Source of the DNA: Anaerobacillus arseniciselenatis
GTDB lineage: Bacteria > Bacillota > Bacilli > Bacillales > Anaerobacillaceae
DNA: 64,000 nt
Reading direction: 5' to 3'
Assembly: GCF_001865995.1 (NCBI RefSeq)
Contig: NZ_MLQQ01000001.1
Coordinates: 496,001 to 560,000, forward strand
In this document: piece after piece, positions 44,823 through 54,001 of the stretch
Layout: each line of letters begins with the position of its first letter
Position numbering within the stretch: the first letter of the stretch is position 1
Made by a program: the position numbers and the translations under genes
Notes under the pieces: model-generated
The model's input: the letters and a program-made list of their open reading frames with translations, nothing else
Told to the model about the DNA's origin: nothing
Databases searched by the model: none

Positions 44823-46442
44823 TCAAGATTTCTTCTCTTCCTCTTCCACACTATCAATTGGCATGGTCAGTTCGGTTTTGCTAACTACCGCTTCTATATC
44901 TTTCTTTAAACCGTACCAATTTTTATTTGTATGAGCAGATACCCAAATTTCATCGTTCACTTTTTGGAGCCAAATTCTCCGATGCGTCCAGTACATACCT
45001 TGGACAAGTCCGACCATGAAAATAACCCCACCAACCATTAAAATTCCTAGGGTATAGTCTTTACGAACGACTAAGTTTGTCACGTGATTCATTTCAATGT
45101 CAACAAATCTTAGACGATGGGTATTTTCTCCATTAATATCTTGATTAGTTTGAATTCCAACAAAACTGATTTCTCCTTCTTCAATTTCCGGAGTAAATAT
45201 TTTGAAAATAAATGCTGGGTTGTTCGGAATTCGTGATTGTGAAGCTGGTGTACGGTCATCATCAAAATAAAAATCCGGAAAATACTCAATGACTTCTACT
45301 TTATAACCGTTTCCTAAATCATAAATGGTTTCAGGGTCATATGTTGAAACATCAATACGACCAAACCGTTCTCCGGTTTCATTTTCTTCAAGTTCAAAAC
45401 TCATTTCACTTATTTCATTTTGCTTAAATGCATATTGATAAAGTGCATAACCTTCAAATTTAAACGGATCATTCACTCGAATATCGTGGCGAGCAACCTC
45501 TACAAGTTCAGGCTCTCTGCCTACAACCCCATCGTCGATTCTTTGAAATAAAGTTGCGGAAGTTTGATATTTCCTCACAATCGGGCTCCCTGCTCTTACT
45601 AGTGCATCTTGAAATCGTTCATCAGTATCATCGTAAAAGTCGACGATAAATTGATCGTTTCTCAAGAAGAATTCTCCGTCGGTTCCGCTTATAACAACGG
45701 TTTCTCCTTCTCGAACCCAAATATTTTCATCTACATACATTCCCGGAAAAAATCGTAGCATACAACCTATTAAAAAAATAATAAGTCCAATATGATTTAC
45801 ATATGGTCCCCATCGTGAAAAGCGACCTTTTTCAGCAACAATATTTCCATTCTCTTCAAATAAGTTATATTTTTTTTCTTTTAATATTTGTTGTGCTTGT
45901 TCTATCGTCTCATCGCTGTCGTCTACATTAGAAACACCGTGAACACGTTGCCTCTGAAGAAAGCTTTCGTGTCGAGTTACCCGTTGAGTTTTTAATGCTC
46001 TATGTAACGGAACAACTCGGTCAAGACTACAAATGATGAGTGAAACCCCTAGTGCTGCAATTAATAACATATACCACCACGAGTTATAAAGATCATGGAA
46101 ACCTAATAAGTAATAAATTTTACCTATAGCTCCATACTCTGCTTCATAAAAAAAAGTTGGGTTGGCGGTAGGTGGAATATACATTTCTTGCGGAAAAATT
46201 GTTCCAATACTCGAGGCTAACAATGTGACAACGATCAGCCAAATCCCGACCTTTACACTTGAAAAGAAGTTCCATACTTTATCAATCATTGTTTTATTGT
46301 ATGTCTGTGAGCGGCGAGCAACGCCTTCATAGCGCATGTTAAGTAGAGCTTTTTCCTCTTCAAAAAAAGGCTTTCCACATGATTCGCAAATGACAGTACC
46401 ATATGGGTTGACGTGCCCACACTCACATTTTGCTTTTTCCAT
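44823..46442 (-). CDS. resB: Cytochrome c biogenesis protein ResB
   Basis: 539 residues (B. subtilis 542). Begins with a zinc ribbon (CECGHVNPYGTVICESCGKP) as in B. subtilis ResB, then three N-proximal membrane helices, a large extracytoplasmic beta domain (about 235-470) and a final helix (TLGILMVGGVIFMVGLVQG). Partner of ResC in System II haem ligation. ATG 15 bases after the resA stop. Confidence 0.95.
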   Translation of the reverse strand: MEKAKCECGHVNPYGTVICESCGKPFFEEEKALLNMRYEGVARRSQTYNKTMIDKVWNFFSSVKVGIWLIVVTLLASSIGTIFPQEMYIPPTANPTFFYEAEYGAIGKIYYLLGFHDLYNSWWYMLLIAALGVSLIICSLDRVVPLHRALKTQRVTRHESFLQRQRVHGVSNVDDSDETIEQAQQILKEKKYNLFEENGNIVAEKGRFSRWGPYVNHIGLIIFLIGCMLRFFPGMYVDENIWVREGETVVISGTDGEFFLRNDQFIVDFYDDTDERFQDALVRAGSPIVRKYQTSATLFQRIDDGVVGREPELVEVARHDIRVNDPFKFEGYALYQYAFKQNEISEMSFELEENETGERFGRIDVSTYDPETIYDLGNGYKVEVIEYFPDFYFDDDRTPASQSRIPNNPAFIFKIFTPEIEEGEISFVGIQTNQDINGENTHRLRFVDIEMNHVTNLVVRKDYTLGILMVGGVIFMVGLVQGMYWTHRRIWLQKVNDEIWVSAHTNKNWYGLKKDIEAVVSKTELTMPIDSVEEEEKKS

Positions 46443-46457
46443 TTATGAAACACCTCA

Positions 46458-46985
46458 TTACTGACTTGGTACAATTCTCTGGACGTAATCTTCTACCATT
46501 TGTTCGGATAATGCACCAACTCTTCTTTCGATAACAATTCCGTCTTCATCAATTAAGAAAGTAGCAGGTAGTTCTCTAACTCCATATAATTGACTAACTT
46601 GTAAACCTGGATCTAATAAAATTGGGAAGGTTAAATTAAGACGCTCTACAAATCTTTCAATACGTATCGGTTGTTCATCAAAGTTCACAGCAATTACCTC
46701 AATGCCTTGATCTTTATATTTTTGAAAGTTATTTTCCATGTACGGCATTTCATACACACATGGTGGACATACCGTCGCCCAAAAGTTCAGAAAAACGCCT
46801 TTTCCTCTTAAATCGTGTAATTCAACTTCATTTCCTTCCATATCTTTCAATACGAAGTTTGGTGCAACCTCTCCAACCGAGACAATATCTTTTTGATCGG
46901 CAAAAGTTGTATAAAACGTATATCCTAATGCGACTGTTATACTTAACAGCACTACAAGCCGAGTTAAAAATCGTCGATTCTTCAT
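46458..46985 (-). CDS. resA: Thiol-disulfide oxidoreductase ResA
   Basis: 175 residues from the ATG at 46985 (GGGGGT upstream). N-terminal membrane anchor (FLTRLVVLLSITVALGYTFY) and an extracytoplasmic thioredoxin fold with the active site ATVCPPCVYE. ResA reduces the haem-binding cysteines of apocytochrome c. B. subtilis ResA has CEPC; CPPC here differs at one dipeptide position. First gene of resABC. Confidence 0.94.
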   Translation of the reverse strand: MKNRRFLTRLVVLLSITVALGYTFYTTFADQKDIVSVGEVAPNFVLKDMEGNEVELHDLRGKGVFLNFWATVCPPCVYEMPYMENNFQKYKDQGIEVIAVNFDEQPIRIERFVERLNLTFPILLDPGLQVSQLYGVRELPATFLIDEDGIVIERRVGALSEQMVEDYVQRIVPSQ

Positions 46986-47047
46986 ATCTAACCCCCACAC
47001 TTATATACTACTTTTACATATTAACACTATTAACACATTAGAAACAA

Positions 47048-47788
47048 TTAATTACACTTATTTTTTTCTACAATTTCACGTAATTGCTTTACTTCATGAG
47101 GTCTTAGTTCTCTAGCTTCTCCACTATTTAACCCTTTTAAATTTAAAAATCCATACATTTCTCTTTTTAACTTTAATACAGGGTGACCGATTGCTTCAAA
47201 CATACGGCGAACTTGGCGGTTTTTCCCCTCATGGATCGTAATTTCAATGATAGAAGTACCTTGACTTTTATTTCCTGACACAAACTTTACTCTCGCTGGT
47301 GCAGTCTTACCGTCTTCTAACATAATACCTCTTTCTAATTGTCGTAATGACTCACGTGTTGGGATACCTTTCACTTTCGCAATATACATTTTTCCAACTT
47401 TATATTTAGGATGCATTAATTGATTAGCAAACTCACCATCATTCGTTAGTAACAACAGACCTGACGTGTCGTAATCTAGTCTCCCAACAGGAAATAAACG
47501 TTGCTCAGAATCTATAAAATCAGTAACGACTTTACGACCTTTATCATCTTTAACACTAGAAATAACTCCTGTAGGCTTGTACAGCATAAAATATACTGGT
47601 TCCTCTCGGTCAATCGGAACCCCATCTACTTCTACTTTATCTTTCCTCGGCGTAACCTTCGTTCCTAATTCTGTAACTACCTCACCATTTACTGATACTC
47701 TTCCTTGTGTAATAAGCTCCTCAGCTTTCCTTCTTGAAGCTACTCCTGCTTGTGCAATCACCTTTTGTAAACGTTCCATTTTATCCAC
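47048..47788 (-). CDS. rluB: Ribosomal large subunit pseudouridine synthase B
   Basis: 246 residues. N-terminal S4 RNA-binding domain (RLQKVIAQAGVASRRKAEEL) and the RsuA/RluB catalytic domain with the active-site Asp in GRLDYDTSGLLLLTNDG and GKNRQVRRMFEAIGHPV. Modifies 23S rRNA near the peptidyl-transferase centre. Same order as B. subtilis (spmB-rluB-resA). Confidence 0.95.
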   Translation of the reverse strand: MDKMERLQKVIAQAGVASRRKAEELITQGRVSVNGEVVTELGTKVTPRKDKVEVDGVPIDREEPVYFMLYKPTGVISSVKDDKGRKVVTDFIDSEQRLFPVGRLDYDTSGLLLLTNDGEFANQLMHPKYKVGKMYIAKVKGIPTRESLRQLERGIMLEDGKTAPARVKFVSGNKSQGTSIIEITIHEGKNRQVRRMFEAIGHPVLKLKREMYGFLNLKGLNSGEARELRPHEVKQLREIVEKNKCN

Positions 47789-47825
47789 CCCATATTTATG
47801 ATAAGATTTTCATTTCTAAATTCTT

Positions 47826-47920
47826 GTAGTTTTGAATTTTGAGTGTTGAATTTTTTTAGCATTCGCTTCGAAGCACTCCTTACTAAACTCATAACTCAAA
47901 ACTCTTCACTCTTAACTAAA
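47826..47920. repeat. Family D repeat upstream of rluB
   Basis: AGTTTTGAATTTTGAGTG...CTTCGAAGCACTCCTTA...ACTCATAACTCAAAACTC...CTTAACT: same layout as the copy between resB and resC. Confidence 0.75.
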
Positions 47921-48029
47921 AAAGCAACATTACCTATTATAAGCAAAAATGACCTCATTTTAACAATATTTTATTATTTATATTGTATATATTTTTAAAT
48001 AAAAGATTTAGGGGCTTCATAAATCTATC

Positions 48030-48241
48030 GCTTTTTGGACTACATCAGAAAATAAGGGGATGTCCCATAAGTGTCTGACACCATGTAGAACTAACTAAAT
48101 ATAGACATATAAATTTTATAATACGTCTATATTTAGTGCCTTACGGTGTCTGACACTTTGTTTTGGGCCAGCCCCTTATTTTCTAATGCTTCACGCTATG
48201 CGTGAAGAGTCAAGCTTTCGCTTGAATTCAGTCCAAAAAGC
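48030..48241. repeat. Family C palindrome nested in an outer inverted repeat
   Basis: Outer pair CGCTTTTTGGACT (from 48029) and AGTCCAAAAAGC (48230-48241); inside it a full family C unit, AAATAAGGGGATGTCCC...GCCAGCCCCTTATTT with AAGTGTCTGACACC/GGTGTCTGACACTT and ATAGAC/GTCTAT core. The inner right flank also has CTTCACGCTATGCGTGAAG. Fills the 540-bp spmB-rluB gap. Confidence 0.75.
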
Positions 48242-48327
48242 AGAGTGTAACACCCTTTTAAGAGAGTATTCTCAAAAGAGTGTTGCCTATAGTTATCGTA
48301 ACATTTTTATTCATCAATAATTTAATT

Positions 48328-48864
48328 TTAAAGAGATCCAAAAACGATAGTTACAATGGTTATTGAAACAATTATTCCTACTACATCGGCTAAAAGGCCT
48401 ACTTTAAGAGCATCGCCCATTTTCTTTATTCCAACCGCACCGAAATAAACGGTTAGCACATAAAACGTTGTATCTGTACTACCTTGCATCGTAGAGGCTA
48501 GTCTACCTATAAATGAATCCGGTCCGTAGGTTGCAATTAAGTCAGAGGTCATCCCTAACGCCCCTGTACCCGAAATCGGTCGAATTAATGCAAGTGGAAC
48601 GATTTCAGTAGGAACACCAATCGCTTGAAGACCAGGCTTAATTAGTTCGATAAAAAAATCCATCGCCCCTGAAGCTCGAAACACACTAATAGCAACTAAC
48701 ATCCCTACTAAGTAAGGTATGATCGATACAGCCATTCCAAAGCCTTCTTTAGCGCCCTCTATAAACGTTTCATATGTAGGTACTCTTTTAATTGTACCGT
48801 ATAGTAATATAAACATAATTAACAAAGGGATTAACCAAATTGAAATTGTACTAATCCATTCCAT
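48328..48864 (-). CDS. spmB: Spore maturation protein SpmB
   Basis: 178 residues, several membrane segments, nucleoside-recognition (Gate) domain. In B. subtilis SpmA and SpmB are needed for full dehydration of the spore core and hence wet-heat resistance. It begins at the last base of spmA. Last gene of dacB-spmA-spmB. Confidence 0.93.
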   Translation of the reverse strand: MEWISTISIWLIPLLIMFILLYGTIKRVPTYETFIEGAKEGFGMAVSIIPYLVGMLVAISVFRASGAMDFFIELIKPGLQAIGVPTEIVPLALIRPISGTGALGMTSDLIATYGPDSFIGRLASTMQGSTDTTFYVLTVYFGAVGIKKMGDALKVGLLADVVGIIVSITIVTIVFGSL

Positions 48865-49460
48865 TATAATTCCCTACCTTTTTTTAAGCGCCGATAATAG
48901 AAAAAACGATCGATTAAGATGGCAGCAATCGTCGAACAAGTCGTTGCAATAATCGTCGTACCAACAATTTCTGTAGGGTTTACCGATCCATAATTCATGC
49001 GAATCGAAATGACCGTAGTAGGTATTAACGTAATGCTAGCTGTATTAATTGCTAGTAACGTAATCATTGAACGACTCGCTGAATCTTTATTACCATTTAA
49101 TACTTTTAACTGTTCCATAGCTTTTATCCCCATTGGAGTTGCCGCATTACCTAACCCGAACATATTTGCTGTCATATTCGATAAAATATAGCCCATCGCA
49201 GGATGATTACTTGGAACTTCTGGAAAAAGTCTCGTTGCGATCGGCTTCATTATTTTTGCTAACGCTTCTAACAAGCCAGAAGCTTGTGCAATACGCATTA
49301 ATCCTAACCAAAAAACTAAAATACTAATTAGTCCAATACAAATGGTAACTGCATCTTGCGCTCCTTTAAAAACTGCTTCGTTTACAGCCTCCATATTCCC
49401 AGTAATAGCTGCAAAGACAATCCCGATGGTTAACATCGCCATCCAGATAATGTTAACCAT
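48864..49460 (-). CDS. spmA: Spore maturation protein SpmA
   Basis: 198 residues, membrane protein of the nucleoside-recognition family: FWLGLMRIAQASGLLEALA and the NMFGLGNAATPMGIKAM motif. Acts with SpmB in core dehydration. Overlaps the end of dacB by eight bases, so it is translationally coupled. Confidence 0.93.
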   Translation of the reverse strand: MVNIIWMAMLTIGIVFAAITGNMEAVNEAVFKGAQDAVTICIGLISILVFWLGLMRIAQASGLLEALAKIMKPIATRLFPEVPSNHPAMGYILSNMTANMFGLGNAATPMGIKAMEQLKVLNGNKDSASRSMITLLAINTASITLIPTTVISIRMNYGSVNPTEIVGTTIIATTCSTIAAILIDRFFYYRRLKKGREL

Positions 49461-50622
49461 CTTTATTCACTCCGAGTACGATGAAAAATAAATCTATAAA
49501 TTTTGTCCATAAACTCTTTTTCTCTTTTTGTAAGTCACCAGTAAAAGAAAGAGGCACTTCACCAATATTCGTCCCGTTTAATTCAATCGTTATTTTACCT
49601 ACTGGATTAGGCGGACCATTTACTTGCCACTCATTCCCTTTAGGGGGGTTGTATAAAGTAATTTTTTTATTTACTAGTTCTCTTTCTTCAGCAGTTAAAG
49701 GATATTCAAATGTATAGTTAGCACTTACATTATTTTTATAAAATTCATCTTTTAAATTTTTTATGACTCCTTCTTTTACGACAGGGAGGACCGCAAATGA
49801 TTCAAACCCCCAATTAAACATATTCATATGATCTTGCCAATCACTCGGGGCATTTAATGTCACAGCAATTAAGTTTATATCATCTTTCGTCGCTGTTGAT
49901 ACTAGTGTACGTTTTGCTCTTTTCGTATAACCGGTTTTTCCCCCAGTCGAGTATTTATATAATTGTGTCAATAATCGATTTTTATTTTGCCATATTCGGT
50001 CCCAATTTTCTCCTTCTTGAGGGGCACGATAGCTTTTCGTACTTGAAATTTCCTGAAATGTCTCGTTCTCCATCGCATATCGAGTTAACAGTGCCATGTC
50101 ATAAGCAGTAGAATAATGCTCTTCATGATCATCTAAACCATGAGGATTATTAAACACTGTTTTTTCCATGCCGATCTCTCTCGCTTTTTGATTCATTAAA
50201 TAAACAAAACCGTCTAGACTACCACCTACATGTTCGGCGATCGCCACTGCGGCATCATTTCCAGAACGAAGCATCAATCCATAAACTAAATCCTCGAGTT
50301 TGATTTTTTCTCCAAGTCTTAAATAAAGAGACGACCCTTCTGTTCCGAAAGCATTATTACTTACTTTTACTTTTTCATCCATTTTCCCTGATTCTATCGC
50401 TAAAATAGCGGTCATTATTTTAGTGATACTCGCAATTCGTAATTGTGAATGAGCATTTTTTTCATAAAGCACTCGTCCACTTTCCTGCTCAATTAAAATC
50501 GCCCCTTGAGCTGAAACAGAAAAATTGTTAGCAGACACACTTGATGTTGATATTGAAAATAGTAATAAGAATACTATTACTAAAATGTTGTATTTCATGA
50601 AAGATTTATTTACCATTTTCAT
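49453..50622 (-). CDS. dacB: D-alanyl-D-alanine carboxypeptidase DacB (PBP5*)
   Basis: 389 residues from the ATG at 50622 (GGGACGGGG upstream). Signal peptide (YNILVIVFLLLFSISTSSV), then a serine peptidase S11 domain with SxxK in RIASITKIM, SGN in LRSGNDAA and KTG in GGKTGYTKRA, and a C-terminal PBP5-type beta domain. Sporulation enzyme that trims cross-links in cortex peptidoglycan. Heads the dacB-spmAB operon behind a sigma-E-like promoter. Confidence 0.94.
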   Translation of the reverse strand: MKMVNKSFMKYNILVIVFLLLFSISTSSVSANNFSVSAQGAILIEQESGRVLYEKNAHSQLRIASITKIMTAILAIESGKMDEKVKVSNNAFGTEGSSLYLRLGEKIKLEDLVYGLMLRSGNDAAVAIAEHVGGSLDGFVYLMNQKAREIGMEKTVFNNPHGLDDHEEHYSTAYDMALLTRYAMENETFQEISSTKSYRAPQEGENWDRIWQNKNRLLTQLYKYSTGGKTGYTKRAKRTLVSTATKDDINLIAVTLNAPSDWQDHMNMFNWGFESFAVLPVVKEGVIKNLKDEFYKNNVSANYTFEYPLTAEERELVNKKITLYNPPKGNEWQVNGPPNPVGKITIELNGTNIGEVPLSFTGDLQKEKKSLWTKFIDLFFIVLGVNKDG

Positions 50623-50648
50623 ACCCCGTCCCTTACATGTTTTGTACA

Positions 50649-50677
50649 AGTTTATGCACACCAAAAACGTGATATGA
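50649..50677 (-). promoter_or_regulatory. Sigma-E-type promoter of dacB-spmAB
   Basis: On the minus strand TCATATC (50677-50671), 14-base spacer, CATAAACT (50656-50649). Sigma-E sites look like KMATATT-N14-CATACANT. B. subtilis dacB is transcribed by sigma-E in the mother cell. Confidence 0.7.
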
Positions 50678-50687
50678 TTATTAATAT

Positions 50688-50729
50688 AAAAAAAGGATTA
50701 GTTTCGCTTTTTCCAACGAACTAATCCTT
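50688..50729 (-). terminator. Terminator of the spoVA2mob-type operon
   Basis: Minus strand AAGGATTAGTT pairs with AACTAATCCTT around a GC-poor loop, followed by T7. Ends transcription just before the dacB promoter. Confidence 0.87.
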
Positions 50730-50734
50730 ACGTG

Positions 50735-51598
50735 TTAATGTAAATATTTTTGAACTGTTTTTAAAACTTCTTCCATTTCACTAGCACTGTTTTTAAATAA
50801 GTCTTTTGCTTGTTCGTTCTCTGTTTGCAAGGAAAAAATTTCTAAATCCGCTTGAGTCTTTTTAATTGATGCAAGTAATAAAGGTTTTTCTTTCGGTTCA
50901 GGGACCTTTATTTTATCGTCAAACAAATCAACCGTTAGTTCGCCATAACTGTCTACCTGACCAATAAATACATTTTCAATCGCTATCCCTTGTTTTTCTA
51001 ATTCAGCTTCAAGCCAACCACGATTTAAACCAACCGTTGCTAGAGCTTCATCCATTACTTTCCCGTCCATTACAATGGTTTGTGGTTCTTTAACTGGCGC
51101 CACCGGTATAAGCATATCTTTTGGTGTTAAAGGTTGATTTTCTTTTTTTAATAAAACATTAATATCCCCACTCGACTCTAAGACAGCAAATTCAACATCT
51201 GCTACTTTAAAAACATTTCTTGCCCTTAATTGCTTCAATAAATCGTCGGTAGTATATCGTTCCTTCTTCAAGTTTTCTTCCAATACTTTTCCGTCTTTAA
51301 TGACAGGTATTCCTTTTCCGTGAATGAAATTTCTAAAAGATACACTTTTCAATGAGATGTAATTAACGACCCCTACAATTAAAACCCAAGTTATTAGCGC
51401 CGTGATTGAATAGCCGACCGGAATACCAATATGAAAGGAACCAACTGCTAAAATTACAGCAATAATAATCATTGCTGAAGCCTCAAAATACGAAAAATGG
51501 GCAATTGACGTTCTTCTAAAAATTTTGGGTGCTGCAAGTAATATCAAAAAAGCTACAGTTGTTCTAAGCAGAATCTCAACCCAACCTGGTATGATCAT
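50735..51598 (-). CDS. 2Duf: DUF421 membrane protein fused to DUF1657
   Basis: 287 residues. Three membrane helices (about 5-75), a DUF421 (YetF-like) domain (about 80-165, GKGIPVIKDGKV, LRARNVFKVADVEFAVLE), a linker with a second beta segment (about 170-230), and a C-terminal DUF1657-like helical hairpin (about 238-287, IKKTQADLEIFSLQTENEQA). That tail is the same fold and sequence family as the two free DUF1657 genes of this operon. The known 2Duf protein of spoVA2mob operons has this layout and is reported to be the main driver of their spore heat-resistance effect. Last gene of the operon. Confidence 0.9.
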   Translation of the reverse strand: MIIPGWVEILLRTTVAFLILLAAPKIFRRTSIAHFSYFEASAMIIIAVILAVGSFHIGIPVGYSITALITWVLIVGVVNYISLKSVSFRNFIHGKGIPVIKDGKVLEENLKKERYTTDDLLKQLRARNVFKVADVEFAVLESSGDINVLLKKENQPLTPKDMLIPVAPVKEPQTIVMDGKVMDEALATVGLNRGWLEAELEKQGIAIENVFIGQVDSYGELTVDLFDDKIKVPEPKEKPLLLASIKKTQADLEIFSLQTENEQAKDLFKNSASEMEEVLKTVQKYLH

Positions 51599-51616
51599 AT
51601 TCCCTCTCCTTTCTAT

Positions 51617-51797
51617 TTTAAAGAGGATGTTTAAAAAGTCCGGTAATCATAGCTTGCGGATCTCTTCGTTGGCTTGCTTCTGTGCTACTCATGTATTAAA
51701 AGCATACATTCCGTTGCTCGAAGCTTCGCCGCCTCGACCTCCCTCAGCTCTGATTATCCTCCTTTTTTAACCTGCATTTAAAGAGGATGTTTAAAAA
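51617..51797. repeat. Repeat element bounded by a 21-bp direct repeat
   Basis: TTTAAAGAGGATGTTTAAAAA occurs at 51617-51637 and 51777-51797, 160 bp apart. Between them is a moderately GC-rich palindromic segment (AAAAGTCCGGTAATCATAGC ... GCTCTGATTATCCTCCTTTTTT). The second direct repeat covers the stop codon of the DUF1657 gene. Confidence 0.8.
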
Positions 51798-51997
51798 CCT
51801 TTATATTGTGGTTCTTCATATTCTAATTCACCAACCCGTGCTTCTATCTGTTGAAGTACTTTTCGAGTCTTTAAGCAGCTTTCATGAAAGGCATGGCGAG
51901 CCTCTTCATCTTCGGCCTTTAAAGAAAGACTATTTAAATTAGCTTCTATACTTTTTAAACTAGCTAAACATTGCTTTACTTGTGAACCGACCGTCAT
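51791..51997 (-). CDS. DUF1657 protein (second copy, spoVA2mob operon)
   Basis: 68 residues, a two-helix protein: VGSQVKQCLASLKSIEANLN, SLKAEDEEARHAFHESC, and a conserved EEPQYK end. The other free copy ends EEPQYKN; this one ends EEPQYKGF because its last codons come from the adjoining repeat. Function unknown; conserved member of spoVA2mob operons between spoVAEb and 2Duf. Confidence 0.88.
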   Translation of the reverse strand: MTVGSQVKQCLASLKSIEANLNSLSLKAEDEEARHAFHESCLKTRKVLQQIEARVGELEYEEPQYKGF

Positions 51998-52012
51998 TTT
52001 ACCGTCAACTCC

Positions 52013-52363
52013 TTATCCTTTCGGTTTAAATACAAGAGCGGCGATAAAGCCAAATATTATCGCGGCTGATATACCAGCACTTGTTACTTCAAAAATCCCG
52101 GTAATTACACCGACTATACCGTGACGTTCCGCTTCGGCCATTGCACCGTGAACGAGAGCATTACCAAATGATGTGATTGGAATGGTAGCACCTGCTCCTG
52201 CAAAATCAATTAACGGTTCATATAACCCCACGCCATCCAATACAGCTCCACTAACAACTAAAGCGCTCATTGTATGTGCCGGTGTTAGCTTCATGACATC
52301 CATTAACACTTGTCCAATGACACAAATAATTCCACCTACAACAAAAGCCCAAAAAAAGATCAT
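52013..52363 (-). CDS. spoVAEb: Stage V sporulation protein AEb
   Basis: 116 residues, three or four membrane helices, of the SpoVAC/SpoVAE family ([30 protein letters not shown]). Part of the SpoVA channel that moves Ca-dipicolinic acid into the forespore and out at germination. Starts inside the spoVAD stop (4-base overlap). Confidence 0.92.
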   Translation of the reverse strand: MIFFWAFVVGGIICVIGQVLMDVMKLTPAHTMSALVVSGAVLDGVGLYEPLIDFAGAGATIPITSFGNALVHGAMAEAERHGIVGVITGIFEVTSAGISAAIIFGFIAALVFKPKG

Positions 52364-53376
52364 CCAGTAGCACCTCCAGCTTCAATAGCAACAGCATGCG
52401 CGATACAAGGAATTGTTTCATTTTGTTGGAATGATAATGGCGATAATAATGCTCCTGTTGCTACTACTAACATACGTTTGATCTCGCCTTGTTTCATTCG
52501 ATTTAATAAGTGACCATAAGTTACGCCAGCTGAACAACCACAACCACTGCCACCTGCTAAAACTGGTTGATCATCTTTATAAATTAGCAGACCACAATCT
52601 TGAAATTTTTCTTTATCCATTGGGATGCTATGTTTTTTAAATAAATCAAGAGCTATTTCTCGACCGATAGAACCTAAATCTCCAGTGAAAATATAATCAT
52701 AGTAAGAAGCGTCAATATTACGATCCTTTAAATGTGCTGAAATTGTGTCAACAGCAGCAGGAGCCATAGCCCCCCCCATATTAAACGGGTCCGTCATTCC
52801 CATGTCAATTACCCTTCCTAAAGTTGCTGAAGTTACGACAGGACCGTCACCTTGTTTTGAAACGACGGCAGCGCCAGCAGCAGTAACTGTCCATTGTGCT
52901 GTTGGTGGCTTTTGACCACCATATTCTGTAGGATAACGAAATTGTTTTTCTGTTGCTGTATTATGGCTCGCTGTACCAGCTAACACATTTTTACCGTAAT
53001 CACTATCAACGATTAACGAAGCTAACGCTAACCCTTCCATTGAAGTAGAGCATGCGCCAAACAATCCTATGTACGGTGTACTTAACGTCCTCGAAGCAAA
53101 GCTCGTAGGAGTTATTTGATTAATTAAATCTCCCGCTAAAAGAAATTCAATTTTTTCTTTTGTTAAACCCGCTTTTTCAATCGCCTTTGCACATGCTTCT
53201 TCAAACATTACTTTTTGCGCTTTTTCATAAGAATCTTGACCGAGCCATAAATCGGCGTGAATTGTATCGAAGTCGTTGGGAATTTTACCGTTCCCTTCAA
53301 ATGGACCACAAATTGTGCCAGTTGCGATTATTCTCGGTTTATTTTCAAAAAACCAAGTTCGATGGCCTAACATCAT
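52360..53376 (-). CDS. spoVAD: Stage V sporulation protein AD
   Basis: 338 residues from the ATG at 53376 (GGGGGGGA seven bases upstream). Thiolase-like fold: [39 protein letters not shown]. SpoVAD binds dipicolinic acid on the spore inner membrane. It overlaps neither the stop of spoVAC (1-base gap region) nor loses any family block. Middle gene of the operon. Confidence 0.94.
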   Translation of the reverse strand: MMLGHRTWFFENKPRIIATGTICGPFEGNGKIPNDFDTIHADLWLGQDSYEKAQKVMFEEACAKAIEKAGLTKEKIEFLLAGDLINQITPTSFASRTLSTPYIGLFGACSTSMEGLALASLIVDSDYGKNVLAGTASHNTATEKQFRYPTEYGGQKPPTAQWTVTAAGAAVVSKQGDGPVVTSATLGRVIDMGMTDPFNMGGAMAPAAVDTISAHLKDRNIDASYYDYIFTGDLGSIGREIALDLFKKHSIPMDKEKFQDCGLLIYKDDQPVLAGGSGCGCSAGVTYGHLLNRMKQGEIKRMLVVATGALLSPLSFQQNETIPCIAHAVAIEAGGATG

Positions 53377-53377
53377 T

Positions 53378-53857
53378 TTATAGTCCCCCCCATCCCACAA
53401 TTAAAGTTTTAATGATGGCAATAACAAACGCAGCAAAAGTGCCAAATACAATGACTGATCCTGCTAGCTTAAACATATTACCACCAACGCCTAATACATA
53501 ACCTTCTGTGCGATGTTCGATAGCCGCTGATGCTACTGAGTTTGCAAAGCCTGTAACTGGAACGGCAGTACCTGCACCTGCAAATTGGGCTATTCGGTCA
53601 TAAACCCCAAAACCTGTTAATAAAACGGCGATAAATATCATTGTCGCCACCGTTGGATTCCCGGCAGTCCTTTCATTAAATTCAAAAAAGTGGACATAAA
53701 AAGTTTGCACAAATTGGCCAATAAAACATATGAACCCACCAACTAAAAAAGCTTTAATACAATTTTTCAATACGGGTCTTTGGATTTCATGTTTTTTTGC
53801 TAAACTATGATATTCTTGCTGTACAGGAGTTAAATTTTTCTTCTTTTGATCTGCCAT
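53378..53857 (-). CDS. spoVAC: Stage V sporulation protein AC
   Basis: 159 residues from the ATG at 53857 (AAAGGAG eight bases upstream). A basic N-terminus (ADQKKKNLTPVQQEYHSLA) then four membrane helices with FICFIGQFVQ and GAGTAVPVTGFANSVASAA. SpoVAC acts as a mechanosensitive Ca-DPA channel in the spore inner membrane. Confidence 0.94.
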   Translation of the reverse strand: MADQKKKNLTPVQQEYHSLAKKHEIQRPVLKNCIKAFLVGGFICFIGQFVQTFYVHFFEFNERTAGNPTVATMIFIAVLLTGFGVYDRIAQFAGAGTAVPVTGFANSVASAAIEHRTEGYVLGVGGNMFKLAGSVIVFGTFAAFVIAIIKTLIVGWGGL

Positions 53858-53896
53858 TATTTTCACTCCTTTCTAATTTAAGAAATTTAATTATTT

Positions 53897-53986
53897 AAGT
53901 GAATTTCATAATTACCAAAAATGAGCCATATCACGCAACTATATATTGATCTTAGTGGCGAGAATAATGAATTATGAAATTCATTG
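53897..53986. mobile_element. Family B MITE copy B6 (90 bp), inside the spoVA2mob operon
   Basis: AAGTGAATTTCATAATT...AATTATGAAATTCATTG, short form with the same 29-bp inner deletion as B3. Flanked by ATTT (53893-53896 and 53987-53990). Sits between the lipoprotein gene and spoVAC. Confidence 0.87.
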
Positions 53987-54001
53987 ATTTAATTTAAAAT
54001 C

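Noticed and set aside
48256-48300. Terminator of spmB (CACCCTTTTAAGAG...CAAAAGAGTGTT)
   Set aside because: An inverted pair exists but has mismatches and no T-run on the minus strand, so it was not called.
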